A stretch of DNA of 52,500 nucleotides from Neocallimastix lanati (nom. inval.) (GCA_016946835.1 JACVTC010000021.1:1552501-1605000), one strand, 5' to 3'. Positions 13,560 to 26,810 are shown, numbered from the stretch's first letter. Notes: generated by a model not told the origin, from the letters alone. Made by a program: numbers and translations.

Positions 13560-13990
13560 AGTAATAGTATTACTAATGATAATAACATTGCTAGTGAAAT
13601 AGTGATATTGAAACTAATAATGTTGTAGCATTGTTACTAATAATGTAGTGCGTCAACTCTGAAAATGCAGTAAGACAGGCTAGCAGGGCCAATGCCTCTG
13701 AAGGAGAAGACCATAATTTCTTTCAGATAGTCAATTCAAACCCTAATCCATAAGGAGGTGAGGTTCGTTGCATATGAACTTTTTTCTGAATTTATTTATA
13801 CACTTTATTTTTGAATACAATTTTTTTTATTTCATGTTACCATTTCATTTATTTTTATGTTCAAATTAGACAAATAATATTTATTTATTTTATTAATTCT
13901 GTGTTTTTTTTACTTTTTATTAAAATTAAAAGTATTCCTGTATTTTTTTATATTTTTATATAAGAATAAATGAATAAAGATTAAAGTTCG
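13560..13990 (+). repeat. Dispersed repeat family, copy B1 (forward)
   Basis: Contains, in order, a GTTACTAATAATGTAGTG block (about 13634), the G+C-rich core TAAGACAGGCT..GGGCCAATGCC (13671-13696, one mismatch to copy A), a block with TTAATTCTGTGTTTTTTT (about 13890) and AATAAAGATTAAAG (about 13972). Relative to copy A the middle part with GGCTCTC..TTTACAG is missing, so B1 is deleted there. It is followed immediately by a second copy in the same direction. Confidence 0.7.
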
Positions 13991-14019
13991 CAATAATTGA
14001 AGTTATAGAAAAAAAGAAT

Positions 14020-15081
14020 TCTTGGTAGAAAATAAAAACATTAGGAATAGTATTGATAATAATAATAATAATAAGAGTATTGATGGTAAAAATAGAAATA
14101 TTAATATTAGTGATAATAAAAATAATAGTATCGTTACTAATGATGTAGTGAATAGTTCAATTGGTGAAAATCGTGATAATTTTAGTAATTTCCTGAATAA
14201 TGAGTATATAAATATATGTGACGTGGCACCTATGATATAACTTCCTTCTTGGTGGAAGCAATCCAGCCATTATAGATTTAAATTATAAAGAAGAATGGGA
14301 TGTTTTATTCAATAACCAAATCATTTTCAGGTGATTATTCTAAAAACGCCATTCTTGGTGCAATCTACGGCTCTCTTTACAGAAATTATGTCTAAGGGCT
14401 AGTACTCAACGAGGATAGGAAGAATTAAAATTAAATATAGATTCAAATTTAATGTGAAACCTTATGTAAAAAGCAAACTGGTATCAGAAGATTACCCAAC
14501 ATGTGACCCTCGTTATGGTGTGAATAACAGTGTACCTAGTTTTACACATTAAACACTTATACGCCCTAAATTTGAAGAAAATAGGCAACAATTCATTCAA
14601 TTTATTGATGAAATTTTTATTATTTTTTCTCTGAATGTTCATGAGAAACCATTGAACATTCCTGATGACAAAGAGGAAGATTTTGATACTAATATTAATT
14701 TTTACGTACTGTGTCTGCTTCTTAGAAAAAATGCAATATTTGAATTTTTTTGAAAATTGGTTTCGAGGAAAAGAAGGAGTTCTATTAATAATATCTTTTA
14801 ATCACCTTCGAGAGAGTCTTTTTCTTTTTCCAGATTTCATATTTTGTTGGGGACTTGTAGAATTCCTTACTAATGTTATGCCGATTATGATTAGAGGTTT
14901 ATACACTACCATCAATTTGTTTACCATAAAACTTACTGTTGTCAAAAGAGTAGACATCGAAACAATAAGGCAAAGAAAAAGTTCAGATACAGATTCCAAT
15001 AATTATTTTTATTCACATGGAGTTATCACCGATGAATGGGAAGAATTAGAAAATATTTTTTTCTCGAAACTCATACCATAG
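14020..15081 (+). pseudogene. Dispersed repeat family, copy B2, with decayed Asn-rich and downstream reading frames
   Basis: An open stretch at 14022-14240 encodes an Asn/Ser/Asp-rich peptide that includes the family block TATCGTTACTAAT. From about 14240 the frame breaks, then the GGCTCTC..TTTACAG block appears at about 14368. A third open stretch (about 14436-14753) encodes a varied peptide with KFEENRQQFIQFIDE, one internal TAA and a final TGA. A further frame ends at 15081. The composition is that of real protein, unlike the A/T flanks, but no intact gene remains. I do not recognise the protein. A mobile-element-encoded or multi-copy fungal gene is the simplest reading. Confidence 0.6.
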
Positions 15082-15112
15082 TTTTTTAATATTAATGTAA
15101 AAGATTTCATGA

Positions 15113-15300
<188 letters not shown>

Positions 15301-15588
15301 TAAATAAAGTTTATTTCTTGTCAAAAAGAAAAAATTCTTAATTAACCAAATAATTGAACTTTTTTTTTTCTTCTTGATATAGTACACTACTCCAATTAGT
15401 AAATATTTAAGGTTTCTTTAAGGTTGGCTATTTTAGAATATAGAGTATAGAAAAATAAATTTATTAACATTTTAAGAAAAAGACAGGATTATTTGTAAAA
15501 AAAAAAAAAAACATGCATTATAATATGCACTCTGTTTTTTTTTTTTTTATATATATAAAATGTCAAAAAAAAATAATAATAATATTAA

Positions 15589-15659
<71 letters not shown>

Positions 15660-16347
15660 ATACTACAATGATATATTTAAATATCCTTATGAAATTTATA
15701 TCTTAAAGGATAGTTTTATGAAAAATAAATATATGTAAATATAATATATATATATTATATATATATATATTTAACATTTTAAAAATTATAAAAATTTCAA
15801 AATAAAACAATTATAGAAATTAAAAAAAGGAATTATTCAAAAAATTTTAATTTTCAATTATTTTATTTATTTATTTATTTTTATTTATTTATTTATTTTT
15901 ATTTATTTGTATATTTTTATTTATTTATTTATTTATTTGTATTTATTTATTTTATGTATTTATTTATTTTATTATATCTAAAAAAAATTTACATTTCATA
16001 ATTTTATTATATTTAATTATAAAAGTCTATTGAATTAAACAGAGAATATATTATTAATTACAATTTAAATATTACATAAATAAATTAAATAAATCTAATA
16101 AAATATAACATTACATATTAAGTTATCGATAATAAAAGTATATAAAATAATTATTTTCATTAACAAAATATAATAAATATATAATATCCAAAAAAACATA
16201 ACAATTAATAATAAAATTTAATTATATTCATTTTTCAAATAGCAATATTATAACAAATAAAGGTATTATATAATAATATAATAAAAAAAAATTGATAGGA
16301 AAAAAGTTTTTTTTTTTTTCAAATTTTTATATAAATGAACCATAATT
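15301..16347. other. VPS52 upstream region with AAAT and ATTT arrays
   Basis: Contains an AAAT array (about 15585-15661, roughly 18 copies), a TA-rich patch near 15745-15770 and imperfect ATTT arrays (about 15860-15970). No exon was recognised. Promoter elements for VPS52 cannot be told from the A/T background. Confidence 0.5.
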
Positions 16348-16436
16348 ATGAATGAAAAATATAATGAATTATTAATACCAAAATCTTATGAAGTCTTTTT
16401 CGACGAAGTTAATGGTAATATAAATAAATATATTTT

Positions 16437-16481
<45 letters not shown>

Positions 16482-17246
16482 ATTGACATAAAACAATTAT
16501 AATATACTTATAATAGTTTAATTACTTTGTTTATTTATATATATTTTTTTATTAAAATATATTTATAATATTATTAGATACATTAACAGAATTTAATGAT
16601 GATTCACTAATAAAAGAAGCATTTGAAAATGTAAACCTATATAATAAACTAAACTAATAAGATTATTCGACTATATTTTAAATTTGTCAATATTTATAAT
16701 TAATAAAATTATAATATAATATATAAATTATATACTTCCAATCCATATTTCAATAAAAGAGTGTAGATTTAAGAGAGTACGCTAAACAAATTGAAAATGA
16801 ATTAAATGATATTGAAGAAACACATATTTTAGAATGTATGATACTATTATTATACATGCAATTAAAAATTCTCCAAATTATTAATTTTTTTTAATTATTT
16901 CATATAAATTTCATAGATGTTAAACAAAGTCAGTCATTAATAATTATCAACGATGAAATAAAAGTAAATAATTAAATAAAATAAAATAAAGCAATAATTG
17001 AAATTTCAATCAATTCTTTGTTTATTAAATGAAAATTTATAATTTTTAATTGTCAAAATACATATTATTTATAAAATATTAAAAAAATTAAATATAAATA
17101 ATAAGAATTGTGACTCTATTTTAAATAATATGGAAACCACTTTAACTAAATTTAAAATGGAATTAGGTTTAATTAATAATGAAATCAAGAAATTGCAAAA
17201 TCAATCATTTTCAATAAATACAAAATTACATAATAGAGAGGTACTT

Positions 17247-17290
<44 letters not shown>

Positions 17291-17604
17291 TTTTTCAAAT
17301 TACTTTATAATAATATATGCAATTATTAAAATTATTTCTATTTTTTTTATTTATTCTTTCATGTTATATTATTGTATAATAAATAGAAAGTTCAAAAAGA
17401 ACTTGAAAAACTAATTTCTGGAATTTTTGTATCACCTGATTTAATAAAGTATTTCTTATTAAAAGAAAATAATGCAAAACAATTAATTATAAATTGATAA
17501 TGAATGAAATTTTAATTTTCTTTCTTTTTTTAATTTTTTATTAATTTATTATTATTATTATTATAATTATAATTATTATTATTATTATTATTATTATAAT
17601 TATA

Positions 17605-17649
<45 letters not shown>

Positions 17650-19932
17650 TTAATCTGATAATACAAATTTATCTGTTATTCCAAAATAAAATAAATAAAA
17701 TATAATTAAGCCATATCTGTGATGATAAAGTTGATGAACAATATTTAAAAAACGTAATAGAATTAAACAAGATTATGAAATTTGTCAAAGAACAACCAAA
17801 CAAAAAACTTATTAATTCATTAAAAGATATTGGACCTGAATTAGAAAGATTACGTTTAATTGTATGTTGATAATTTGTAATAATTAATAGATAAATTAAC
17901 ATATGATAACATTTCTTATTTCATCTATGATTAAATAACGCAATACAAAAAAAAAAAAAATATTTTTTTTTTTTTTTTTTCCTTTTTTCAATATTTATTT
18001 AATTATAACAATAAACAAAACTATACAATTTAATTTATATTTAGGCGGCAATGAAAATACGATCATTCTTTCTTGATAAAATTAAATTATTTAAAAGTCC
18101 CAATTCAAATGTGCCAATTATACAAAAAAATAGTTTTTTGAAATTTAAAGAATTATATATATTTTTGTTAGATCGTTATAAAGAGGTTGCAATTGAGATT
18201 CGTTTAAAATATATTTATACAATTAGATCATATTATCAATACATGTTTGAAAAATATACCAGACATATTATTAAATTACAGGTAATTTTTTGTTTTTATT
18301 TTTATTTTTATTTTTATTTTTCTTTTATTATTATTAATTCAATGCTTTTAATTGCTATACTTATTATTATTATAATTATTATTATATTCAATAAATAATT
18401 ATTATATATATCAAAACTTAAATTTAAAACAATAATGCTAATCTTAATTAATATTATTAAAAAAAAAAAAAAAAAAAAAATAGATTCCAAGTACAGATAA
18501 AATGGATTTAAGTGATTATGAAGAATCATTAAAAAAAAGTAAATGAAAAATAAAATTATAATAATTATAATTATAATAATTTCAATAATATAATATAATT
18601 ATTTAATGATATTTATATAAAAAATATTCATTTTCCTTATCTATAAAATTAATAATAATAAAAAAAAAAATTATTAATCATTATTAAATAGCATTGTTTG
18701 GTACACCAAAAGCAATAACAAAGGATAAGAATTCAAGTAAAAGCTTTAATGAAAGAATGCAAATAATTACCAAAAGAGAACCAGAAATCATTGTTACTCA
18801 TGTTGCTGAAACACAAAATAAAGTATATAATAGTATATATAATATAATGAATCAATGAATCAATGAATAAATAGCATAAAATAAACAAAAATAAAACAAA
18901 AATAGAAATAAAAATAAAAAAGTATTAATTATATATAAATAATTAATTAATTTAATAATAAATTATATTTTTTTATATAGAAATATTACTTAGAAAGTAT
19001 CTTTAAAAGTATAAATAGATTATTAATGGATAATGCTGCGTCAGAATATATATTTATTAAAGATTTCTTCTTCCCCGATAACAAATTAAAAGAAGCCACC
19101 GAAAAACAAAAAGAAACAGCAAAAGCTGCTCGTCAAAAAAAAATTATGGAAGATACAATAGCGTTGATTAATGAAATTATTAATACAATATTTGAACCAA
19201 CAACCAAAAATATTACAGTAAATATATCATAATCATATATATTTTTAATTCTTCTTTAATTTTTATGATAATATAAAATTTAAAAAAGAATATTTTTATT
19301 ATTTATTAATTTTATAATATAAAATATATTATTTTATTTAAATTTATTTTATTTTATTTTGTTTTTTGTTTTTTTGTTTTTTTATTTAATTTTATTTTAT
19401 TTATTTTTTTTTTTTTTTAAAAAAAATATATTCATTTATGTAATAAAATAACTAGAAATCTATAAAGCAATGTATTGATATATCATCTGATTCAACAGCA
19501 ATTCTTATGTGTATTCGTTTAAATACATTACATGAAATGATTTCACAGAAACGTGGTATTTCCGAAATTTGTAGATATTTCCAATCTTTAAATATGATAC
19601 TTTGGCCACGATTCCAATTAATTATTAATAATCATATTGAAAATTTAAAAAAGATTGACCCAGAAAGAGCTGATTCAGGAAATAATCCTCTTCCTCACAC
19701 AGTAAGTTTAAATTATATTATTTCATATTTTATTCTCCATAGAATTTTAATTAAATATTCTATATCAATATCAATCGATATTAAAAAAAAAAAATTTTTT
19801 TTTTTTTTCTTTTTTTCATTTCTCTGTATTAGATTACTCGTAAATATGCTGAGTATACAACAGCAATCTTAACATTAAATAATGGTTTTAATGATACCTT
19901 GTTATTAAATAAGTAATAATAATAATAATAAT

Positions 19933-19965
<33 letters not shown>

Positions 19966-21095
19966 TAATTAATAATTATAATATCTAATTTTTGCTAATA
20001 AAATTATTATATGTTTTTAATTATAAAATATAAAAATTATTTATATATTTTTATCTCAAAAACTCTATAAAGCTTGAAACGATTAAGAAGTGAATTAGAA
20101 ATATTATTATTTAAAATTAGTGCAGTCTATAAGCAAAGAAAACAACAAATTATATTTTTATTAAACAATTATAATTTAATTGTTTTAATATTAAAGGTAT
20201 ATATTATCATTAAAATACATAGCATAATATAAATATTATATCAATTGATAATTAAAAAAAAAAAAAAAAAAAAAAAAGAAAAAAGTTAAATAGTAGGTAT
20301 AATGATTATTTATTTAAATATATATTCACATATATACATATATATATATATATATTAGGAAAATTTAAAACCAAATTTCCAAGAAGAAATTGATTACTTT
20401 TCAGAATTATTTAATAATAAAATGATGGAATATGTAGAAGAAGAATTAAATGTTTATATTGGATCTATGATGCAACTTTTAAATAAGATTAATTATACTC
20501 AAAAGAATAATATTACTGATGGTAAAAAAATAAAATAAAACAAAATAAAACAAAATAAAATAAAATAAAATAAAATAAAATAAAATAAAATAAAATAAAA
20601 TAAAATAAAATAAAATAAAATAAAATAAAATAAAATAAAATAAAATAAAATAAAATAAAATAAAATAAAATAAAATAAAAATAAAAATAAAAAATTAAAT
20701 TATTAAATTATTAATTATATAATTATTAATAATTATTAATAATTATTAAAAAACAAAATTTTTTTTATAATATTTTTTTTTTACTAATAATAATTTTTAT
20801 ATTATTAGATTCTTATATTAATGTTGCAAGAGCTTTCAATCAAAATTGGAAAGCCTATCTACAAAATATTAATGATGATATTTATAAATCTTTTCCAAAT
20901 TATCAAACGTGTTCATTAGCTCTTCATTTAGTTCTTCAACAATACGTATTCTATTATACAAAATTCTATGAAGCATGGGATAATTACTTTAATTCACCTA
21001 CTGATTCAAATACCAGAAAACAACCAAAAATACAGCCAATTGGTACTCACAGTATTATGGTTGAAATTAAAAAATATAAATCTTCTTTCGTATAA
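16348..21095 (+). CDS. VPS52: VPS52, GARP/EARP tethering complex subunit
   Basis: Sixteen exons: 16348-16414, 16578-16630, 16760-16835, 16917-16963, 17106-17240, 17387-17448, 17711-17861, 18045-18281, 18484-18538, 18692-18822, 18981-19217, 19456-19701, 19833-19912, 20073-20196, 20359-20521 and 20809-21095. All are GT-AG and in frame, giving 716 residues (human VPS52 has 723). Matching blocks are SVDLREYAKQIENEL, NNEIKKLQNQSFSINTKL, FVKEQPN, MKIRSFFLDKI, KYYLESIFKSINRLL, LNMILWPRFQLIINN, PHTITRKYAEYTTAIL, IFLLNNYNLIVLIL and the terminal HSIMVEIKKYKSSF. Residues about 30-130 are the coiled-coil region by which GARP subunits assemble. Role: tethering endosome-derived vesicles at the trans-Golgi. 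The start at 16348 is the only ATG that opens the frame; an earlier ATG at 16335 meets TGA at once. Confidence 0.94.
20530..20690. repeat. AAAAT pentanucleotide array inside VPS52 intron 15
   Basis: About 30 copies of the pentamer AAAAT, with two C-containing variants at the left end, begin just after the exon 15 donor. Confidence 0.9.
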
Positions 21096-21141
21096 AAAAA
21101 AAAAAAAAAAAAAAAAAAAATTAACAATAATAATAATTATT

Positions 21142-21178
<37 letters not shown>

Positions 21179-22518
21179 ATGATAATAAATTATTAAATAT
21201 AATATATATATAAATATATATATATATAATTTCAATATTAGTAGTTATGATGATAACAATAAAAATAACAAAATAAATAAATTAATAAATATAAAAAATA
21301 AATATAAATATAAATATAAATATAAATTAATATAAATTAGAATAAATTCCAAGAAATTCTAAAAATCTTAATTATTATTAATCATTTAACAATAATACTA
21401 ATAATCCTCATCCTCATTATTTCATACAAAAAAAAAAAAATTAAATTAAAAAAAAAAAAAAAAAAAAATCATATTAAAGTAATCACAAAAATTTAATATA
21501 GAACATTACACACAATTATAAATTTATATAGTTAGTAGTTTAGTATAAAAAAAAAAAAAAAAAAAAAATTCTTATTTTCTTTTTTTTTTTTTTTTTAATT
21601 AATATAAACTTACTTATTATATAAATTATAATTTACAATAAAAAATAATAATGATAAATATATAAAGATAAATAAATTAAAAAAAAAATAAAAAATAAAA
21701 ATAATAAAAAAAAATAAATAAAAATAAATAAAAATAAAAATAAAAATAAAAATAAATAAATAATAAATTAATAAAGAAAATTGATAAAAATACAAAAAAA
21801 AAAAAAAAAAAAGAAAAAAGAAATGAAAATAAATTTTAATAATATCTTATAGATAAAAAAAAAAAAATAAAACATAAGGAATAAAAAATAAAAAATAAAA
21901 AATAAAAAATATATATATTAAGCAAATGAGATAAACTCATAATTTCAAATTTTATTTTTTATTATTTTATTTTTAAAGAAAAAAGTATCATAAATAAATT
22001 ATTGAAATCCTAATGTAATGCGTATTAATAAATTAAATATTAATTTTATATAATATTATATATTATTATTAGTTTATATATATATAATAAATAAATACAT
22101 TTCAAAAATAAAATGAAATGAAAAATACGTATTAGAAAAATTAATATATTATTATATGACTAATACACGTTTATACAAAAGAAAAAAAAAAAAAAATTTT
22201 TTTTTTTTTTATCCAAAACTTAAAATTTATATTAAAAATTATAATATTAATTTACTTAAAGGGAAAAGAAAAAAATAAAAAAAAAAAAAAAAGTGGTATA
22301 AATATGTATTATCTATTATTAATTTTTTTGATTGGTTTTTTGGTCTATGAAAAATTTTTGATTTTTTTTTTTTTTTTTTTTTTTATATATTTCTAACATT
22401 AGTTTGATAGATTAATAATAACTCTTATTAACTCTTATTTGATATTTCGATATTTGATCAATTTGAATTATTGATATTACTTTTATCATTATTAGAATTA
22501 ATGATAATATTCTTTATG
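21096..22518. other. Intergenic region between the convergent VPS52 and zinc-finger genes
   Basis: A/T-rich with runs of A (21094-21120, 21427-21467, 21547-21568), a T run at 22363-22384 and imperfect AAATA arrays at 21290-21325 and 21690-21770. It probably contains both 3' ends. No exon recognised. Confidence 0.5.
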
Positions 22519-24432
22519 TCATTTTGATTTGAAATCAATTTTTTTTTGTTCTGTAATATTTTTATCAGTATTTTTAGTAATATTTGAATCTTTTTCTTCC
22601 TTTTTTTGTTGTTCTGTCGATATTATTTGACATAATCCACCTTTAACATGACGAGATAAAGCATCACTTCTTGTAAATCCTTTACCACAATTCTTACATT
22701 TATAAGGTTTATATCCTGTATGAATTCTCATATGTCTTAACATATCATTCTTTCTCTTAAAAGGAAGATGACAAGTTTCACATTGAAAAGCTCTTGTTTT
22801 AACATGTGTTAACATGTGATCACGTAATCTTGATGCCTTATTAAATGTCTTACCACAACATTCACATATATGTATTTTAATTTTAGAATTACCTTCTCTT
22901 GTTCTTTTTGTTGGATAATATAAATCATTAAGAATACTTTGATCATAAACCTTAACAGTTGGATCATATTGTTTTTCTATAATATTACCGTTATTATTAA
23001 CTAAATATTTAAAATTTGATGGGGAAACTGAATTTTTTATCATTTGGCAATTTAAATTGGATGTATTTCCATTATTTATGATATTGACTCCATTGGAAAT
23101 AGTATCATTTAATGATGAGGTACAAGTAACAATAGGTGATGAATTTGGAGTAATAAAAGTTGACGTTGCTGTTGTTTTAATGATAGATTCTGGTAAAACT
23201 ATAGATGGTGAATTAATATTAGTATTAATCAAAGGACTATTAGTTATTGTATTCACTATAATATTATTAGTATTAGTATTAGTATTAGTATTAGTATTGA
23301 TATTATTATTAATATCATTATTTCTCATAGCGATACAATTATTACTAATGGTATTTGGCTTTGAAACATTAACAGTTATCACTGATGATATATTACAATT
23401 AGCATTAGTATTAGCACTATTGGATATAATATTAGTATTATTGATTGTATTGACATTAATATTAGAAGGTATATTATTACTAGTATTAACAATATTAACA
23501 TTATTAGGAATAACTGCATTATTTGTAACTTTAATATTATTCGGAATGGTATTATTAACTAAGTTTACATTATTTACAGTATTTCCCTGAATAGTATTAG
23601 TATGAATACCATTATTATTTGAATTATAATTATATACAGGATATGTTATAATATTTGATTTTTCAATATAATGCCCAGGAACAACATTCGAATTAGTTTG
23701 AATTATTGGACTATTATTGTTATAGTTTATGCAAGGATTTACTACAGGTGAATTAATTACTGAATTGGGTTTATCATTTAATGATAATGATGATTCTGAG
23801 AGGGTATATACTTTTTCATTTTTTGAGACATAAATATTATTTTCATTTTGATTAATATATTGAATTCCTTGGTTATATGAAAACTGACTATTTTGTGATT
23901 GAGAATTTGGTTGATATATAATATTTGAGTTATTATTTAATATAACTTGATTTGGACTACTTGTATCCGATGTTGCATTTATTTGTATTTGATGATTTAA
24001 ATTATTGGTATATTGTTGTTTAGGATATAGAGATGAATTTGAAATAGAACGTGAAATATTTGAAATAGGACTAATTGGATAACCTGAATTTGTTGCATCT
24101 ATTGTTGTTGTTGCTATATATCCTACAAATGACTGTGGATTGTTTGTATTTGAATTTGTATTTGTATTTTGGGTCGTTATGGAATTTGAATTCACAACAT
24201 AATTGTTTGAATAAATTGAATTCCTACATACCCCATTAGAATTTATACTTTGAATATCATTATATATTAAATTATTCTTGTATAAAAGCATTTTATTATT
24301 ATTTTGTGTGATATTATTAATAGCTGTACCATTAGTTATCATAATTATTTCTTTATTATTACTTATATTATTATTATTATTATTATAATTATTATTATAA
24401 TTATTAATATTATTTATACTTGAATTACTCAT
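22519..24432 (-). CDS. Asn-rich C2H2 zinc-finger protein, probable transcription factor
   Basis: Single exon, 637 residues. Residues 1 to about 500 are Asn/Ser/Thr/Ile-rich low complexity with poly-N and NTNTNTN stretches. Residues 521-601 hold three adjacent zinc fingers: CECC..HMLTH, CETC..HMRIH and CKNCGKGF..H with a final Cys in place of His (C2HC). The HTGYKPYKC linker between fingers 2 and 3 is the canonical TGEKP type, and the first linker is HVKTRAFQC. The tail is Lys/Glu-rich. Fingers with such linkers bind DNA, so a nuclear regulator is likely, but target and orthologue cannot be given. Recognition-helix residues in finger 3 are RSDALSR. The 5' side faces a 4.4-kb gene-poor region. 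Confidence 0.85.
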   Translation of the reverse strand: MSNSSINNINNYNNNYNNNNNNISNNKEIIMITNGTAINNITQNNNKMLLYKNNLIYNDIQSINSNGVCRNSIYSNNYVVNSNSITTQNTNTNSNTNNPQSFVGYIATTTIDATNSGYPISPISNISRSISNSSLYPKQQYTNNLNHQIQINATSDTSSPNQVILNNNSNIIYQPNSQSQNSQFSYNQGIQYINQNENNIYVSKNEKVYTLSESSLSLNDKPNSVINSPVVNPCINYNNNSPIIQTNSNVVPGHYIEKSNIITYPVYNYNSNNNGIHTNTIQGNTVNNVNLVNNTIPNNIKVTNNAVIPNNVNIVNTSNNIPSNINVNTINNTNIISNSANTNANCNISSVITVNVSKPNTISNNCIAMRNNDINNNINTNTNTNTNTNNIIVNTITNSPLINTNINSPSIVLPESIIKTTATSTFITPNSSPIVTCTSSLNDTISNGVNIINNGNTSNLNCQMIKNSVSPSNFKYLVNNNGNIIEKQYDPTVKVYDQSILNDLYYPTKRTREGNSKIKIHICECCGKTFNKASRLRDHMLTHVKTRAFQCETCHLPFKRKNDMLRHMRIHTGYKPYKCKNCGKGFTRSDALSRHVKGGLCQIISTEQQKKEEKDSNITKNTDKNITEQKKIDFKSK

Positions 24433-26184
24433 AATTGTATTAAAAAAGAAAAAGAATACTTGTAAAATAAAACAAATATTATATAATCAGTATTTTTAAT
24501 TTAAAATAAAATAAATAGCATAGTGATATTAATATTATGACATATTTTTTAAAAGAAAAAACTAAAAAATTTTAAAAAGTAAAAAAAAAAAAAAAAAAAA
24601 AAAATAGTTAGTTAGGACAAATTATAATTTATATATAATTTTTTGTTTCAAAAAATAAGAATAAAAAAATAAAAAAGATAATTAATATTTAATTAAAAAT
24701 AATTAATATAATGCCCTTTTATATAATTTATTAATTAATTAATATAAAAATAATGGAATTTTATGATTTATCCATCCCTTAAAAAATAAAAAGTAAAAAC
24801 ATTATTGAACAAACTATAGTGTTAAAGATTTAAAACAAAATAACAAACATAACAAAATAGTAAAAGAAAAAAAAATAAATAGGAAAAGTTTAAAAAAAAA
24901 TCTAGATTATTTTTTTAATTTATTATTATTTTTTTTTTTTTAATATTATTTAAAATTTTATTTTATTTTAATTTTATATATATATCTTTTAAATCCATAT
25001 TAATATTTAACAGATAATGATAATAATATTAATAAGATATAATGTTAATATCATATTTACTATTATAATAGTAATAATTGAAATTTTTAATATAATGATT
25101 ATCATCTAGACTCGATTTTTTTTATTATATTTAATATCTAAAAGTGTAATAAATATAAAATATTATTTTTTATCTTTTAAATTTAAATTTATAATATGTA
25201 TTATTAAGGCTACAATAATACTAATTTAATTTATTTCTATTATAATTATAATAATGGAAAATTTCAATAAAATAAACATCTAGACTCATTTTTATTTAGG
25301 ATAATAATAAATAAAGTATAAAGGCAAATTATATTAAATAATAAAAAAAAAAAAAAAATTAATATTAATTTTAATACATTAAACTTTAAATCATAAATTT
25401 TATTAATAAAAAGAAATTTTTTTTTTTTCTTTTATCTATTCTGATATTATTCATAATAAAATCATATTAATTAATAAAACAAATAAATTAATTTATATGA
25501 AACAAAAAAAAAATTATATAAAATAAAAGAAAAGAAAATTAAAGAAAAGTAAAAAAAAAAAAAAAAAAACTGTATTACACATAAAGTTTAAAAAAAAAAA
25601 AAAATACATAGTACAAAAAAAATTTTTTTATTTATATATTATTATTTTGTTCAAAAAATTAAAAAATTATGATAATAATAATTATAATAATTAATATTTG
25701 AAATTAATATTAAACTTAAATAAATTAGTAGGCTTAATTAAATTTATAATTAAATTATATAGTTATATATGTATTTTTTATTAAACATATTTTCTTTTTA
25801 TATGTAATAGAGAATTGATACTTTTTTAAATTAATATAATTAAATAAAATAAATCATTGTTTAAAATACTGTTAAAATTTTAATAGCAATTATATTTTAT
25901 ATTATATTATATATTATTATGAGTATTACAAATTGATATGTAATTAAAAGTATAGAAAATAATATATAGTTATATGTTAAAAATGTTTTATAACTTTTAA
26001 CGATATTAAATAAACTTTCCTAAAATATATATATATATAAAACATTATAATAATAATAAATATAATTATATTAATTGTATACAAGATTTTATATGTTTTA
26101 ATAATAATATATTCATAAATAACTATTGTAATTATACAATGAGTTAAATATTTATGATTAATTATTATAATATATAGTAATTAG

Positions 26185-26269
26185 TTATATTCAATACATA
26201 ATTAATTAATTAATAGTGAAGATAACAGTTATTGCTAATAATTAATCATTAATTATGTATTGAATATAA
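26185..26269. repeat. Inverted repeat with 22-bp arms
   Basis: Arms 26185-26206 and 26248-26269 are reverse complements (TTATATTCAATACATAATTA and its complement), with a spacer of 41 bases that contains the non-A/T patch GTGAAGATAACAGTTATTGC. Confidence 0.75.
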
Positions 26270-26470
26270 TATAAATAAATTTTTTGTTTAATTAATATTA
26301 ATTATATAATAAAAAAAAATATGAATAACTATAACCAATTTTTATATTATAATATACTATATCTATAAAATTTTATTATTTATATAATCGATTTTATATA
26401 TGAAATATTATATTCAGATAATTCTGTTATTTTATATAATCAACTTTTATAGCATAAAATATTATATTTA

Positions 26471-26571
26471 AATAATTCTTTTTATTTTATATATACTCTA
26501 TTTAAATAATTCTTTTTATTTTATATATACTCTATTTAAATAATTCTTTTTATTTTATAAAGAAAAATATG
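26471..26571. repeat. Tandem repeat, 34-bp period, three copies
   Basis: AATAATTCTTTTTATTTTAT recurs at 26471, 26505 and 26539 with the same linker containing ATATACTCTATTT. A looser version of the unit precedes it at about 26415. Confidence 0.85.
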
Positions 26572-26810
26572 GAACTAAAAAATATTCCAATTAACTTTTT
26601 TTATTTCCAAAAAAACATATATAATAAATATTAAAATACTAGTAACAGTTTTTAATTTTTCTTTTATATTTATATTTTCATTCGTTACATAAAGAAATAA
26701 AAGTTTAAAAAATATATTTATATATAAATTATTTATATATATATGATATCAATAACATAAAGCCTTTTCAAATTCAAACACTCAAAAAATACAGTATTTC
26801 TATATTTAGT

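Noticed and set aside
14665-15081. 138-codon frame as an intact gene
   Set aside because: The better coding signal switches frame at about 14753 and the region belongs to a decayed repeat copy.
23057-23590. Plus-strand frame of 177 codons opposite the zinc-finger gene
   Set aside because: Antisense shadow of AAT/AAC-rich codons; Val/Leu/Ile monotony and no domain.
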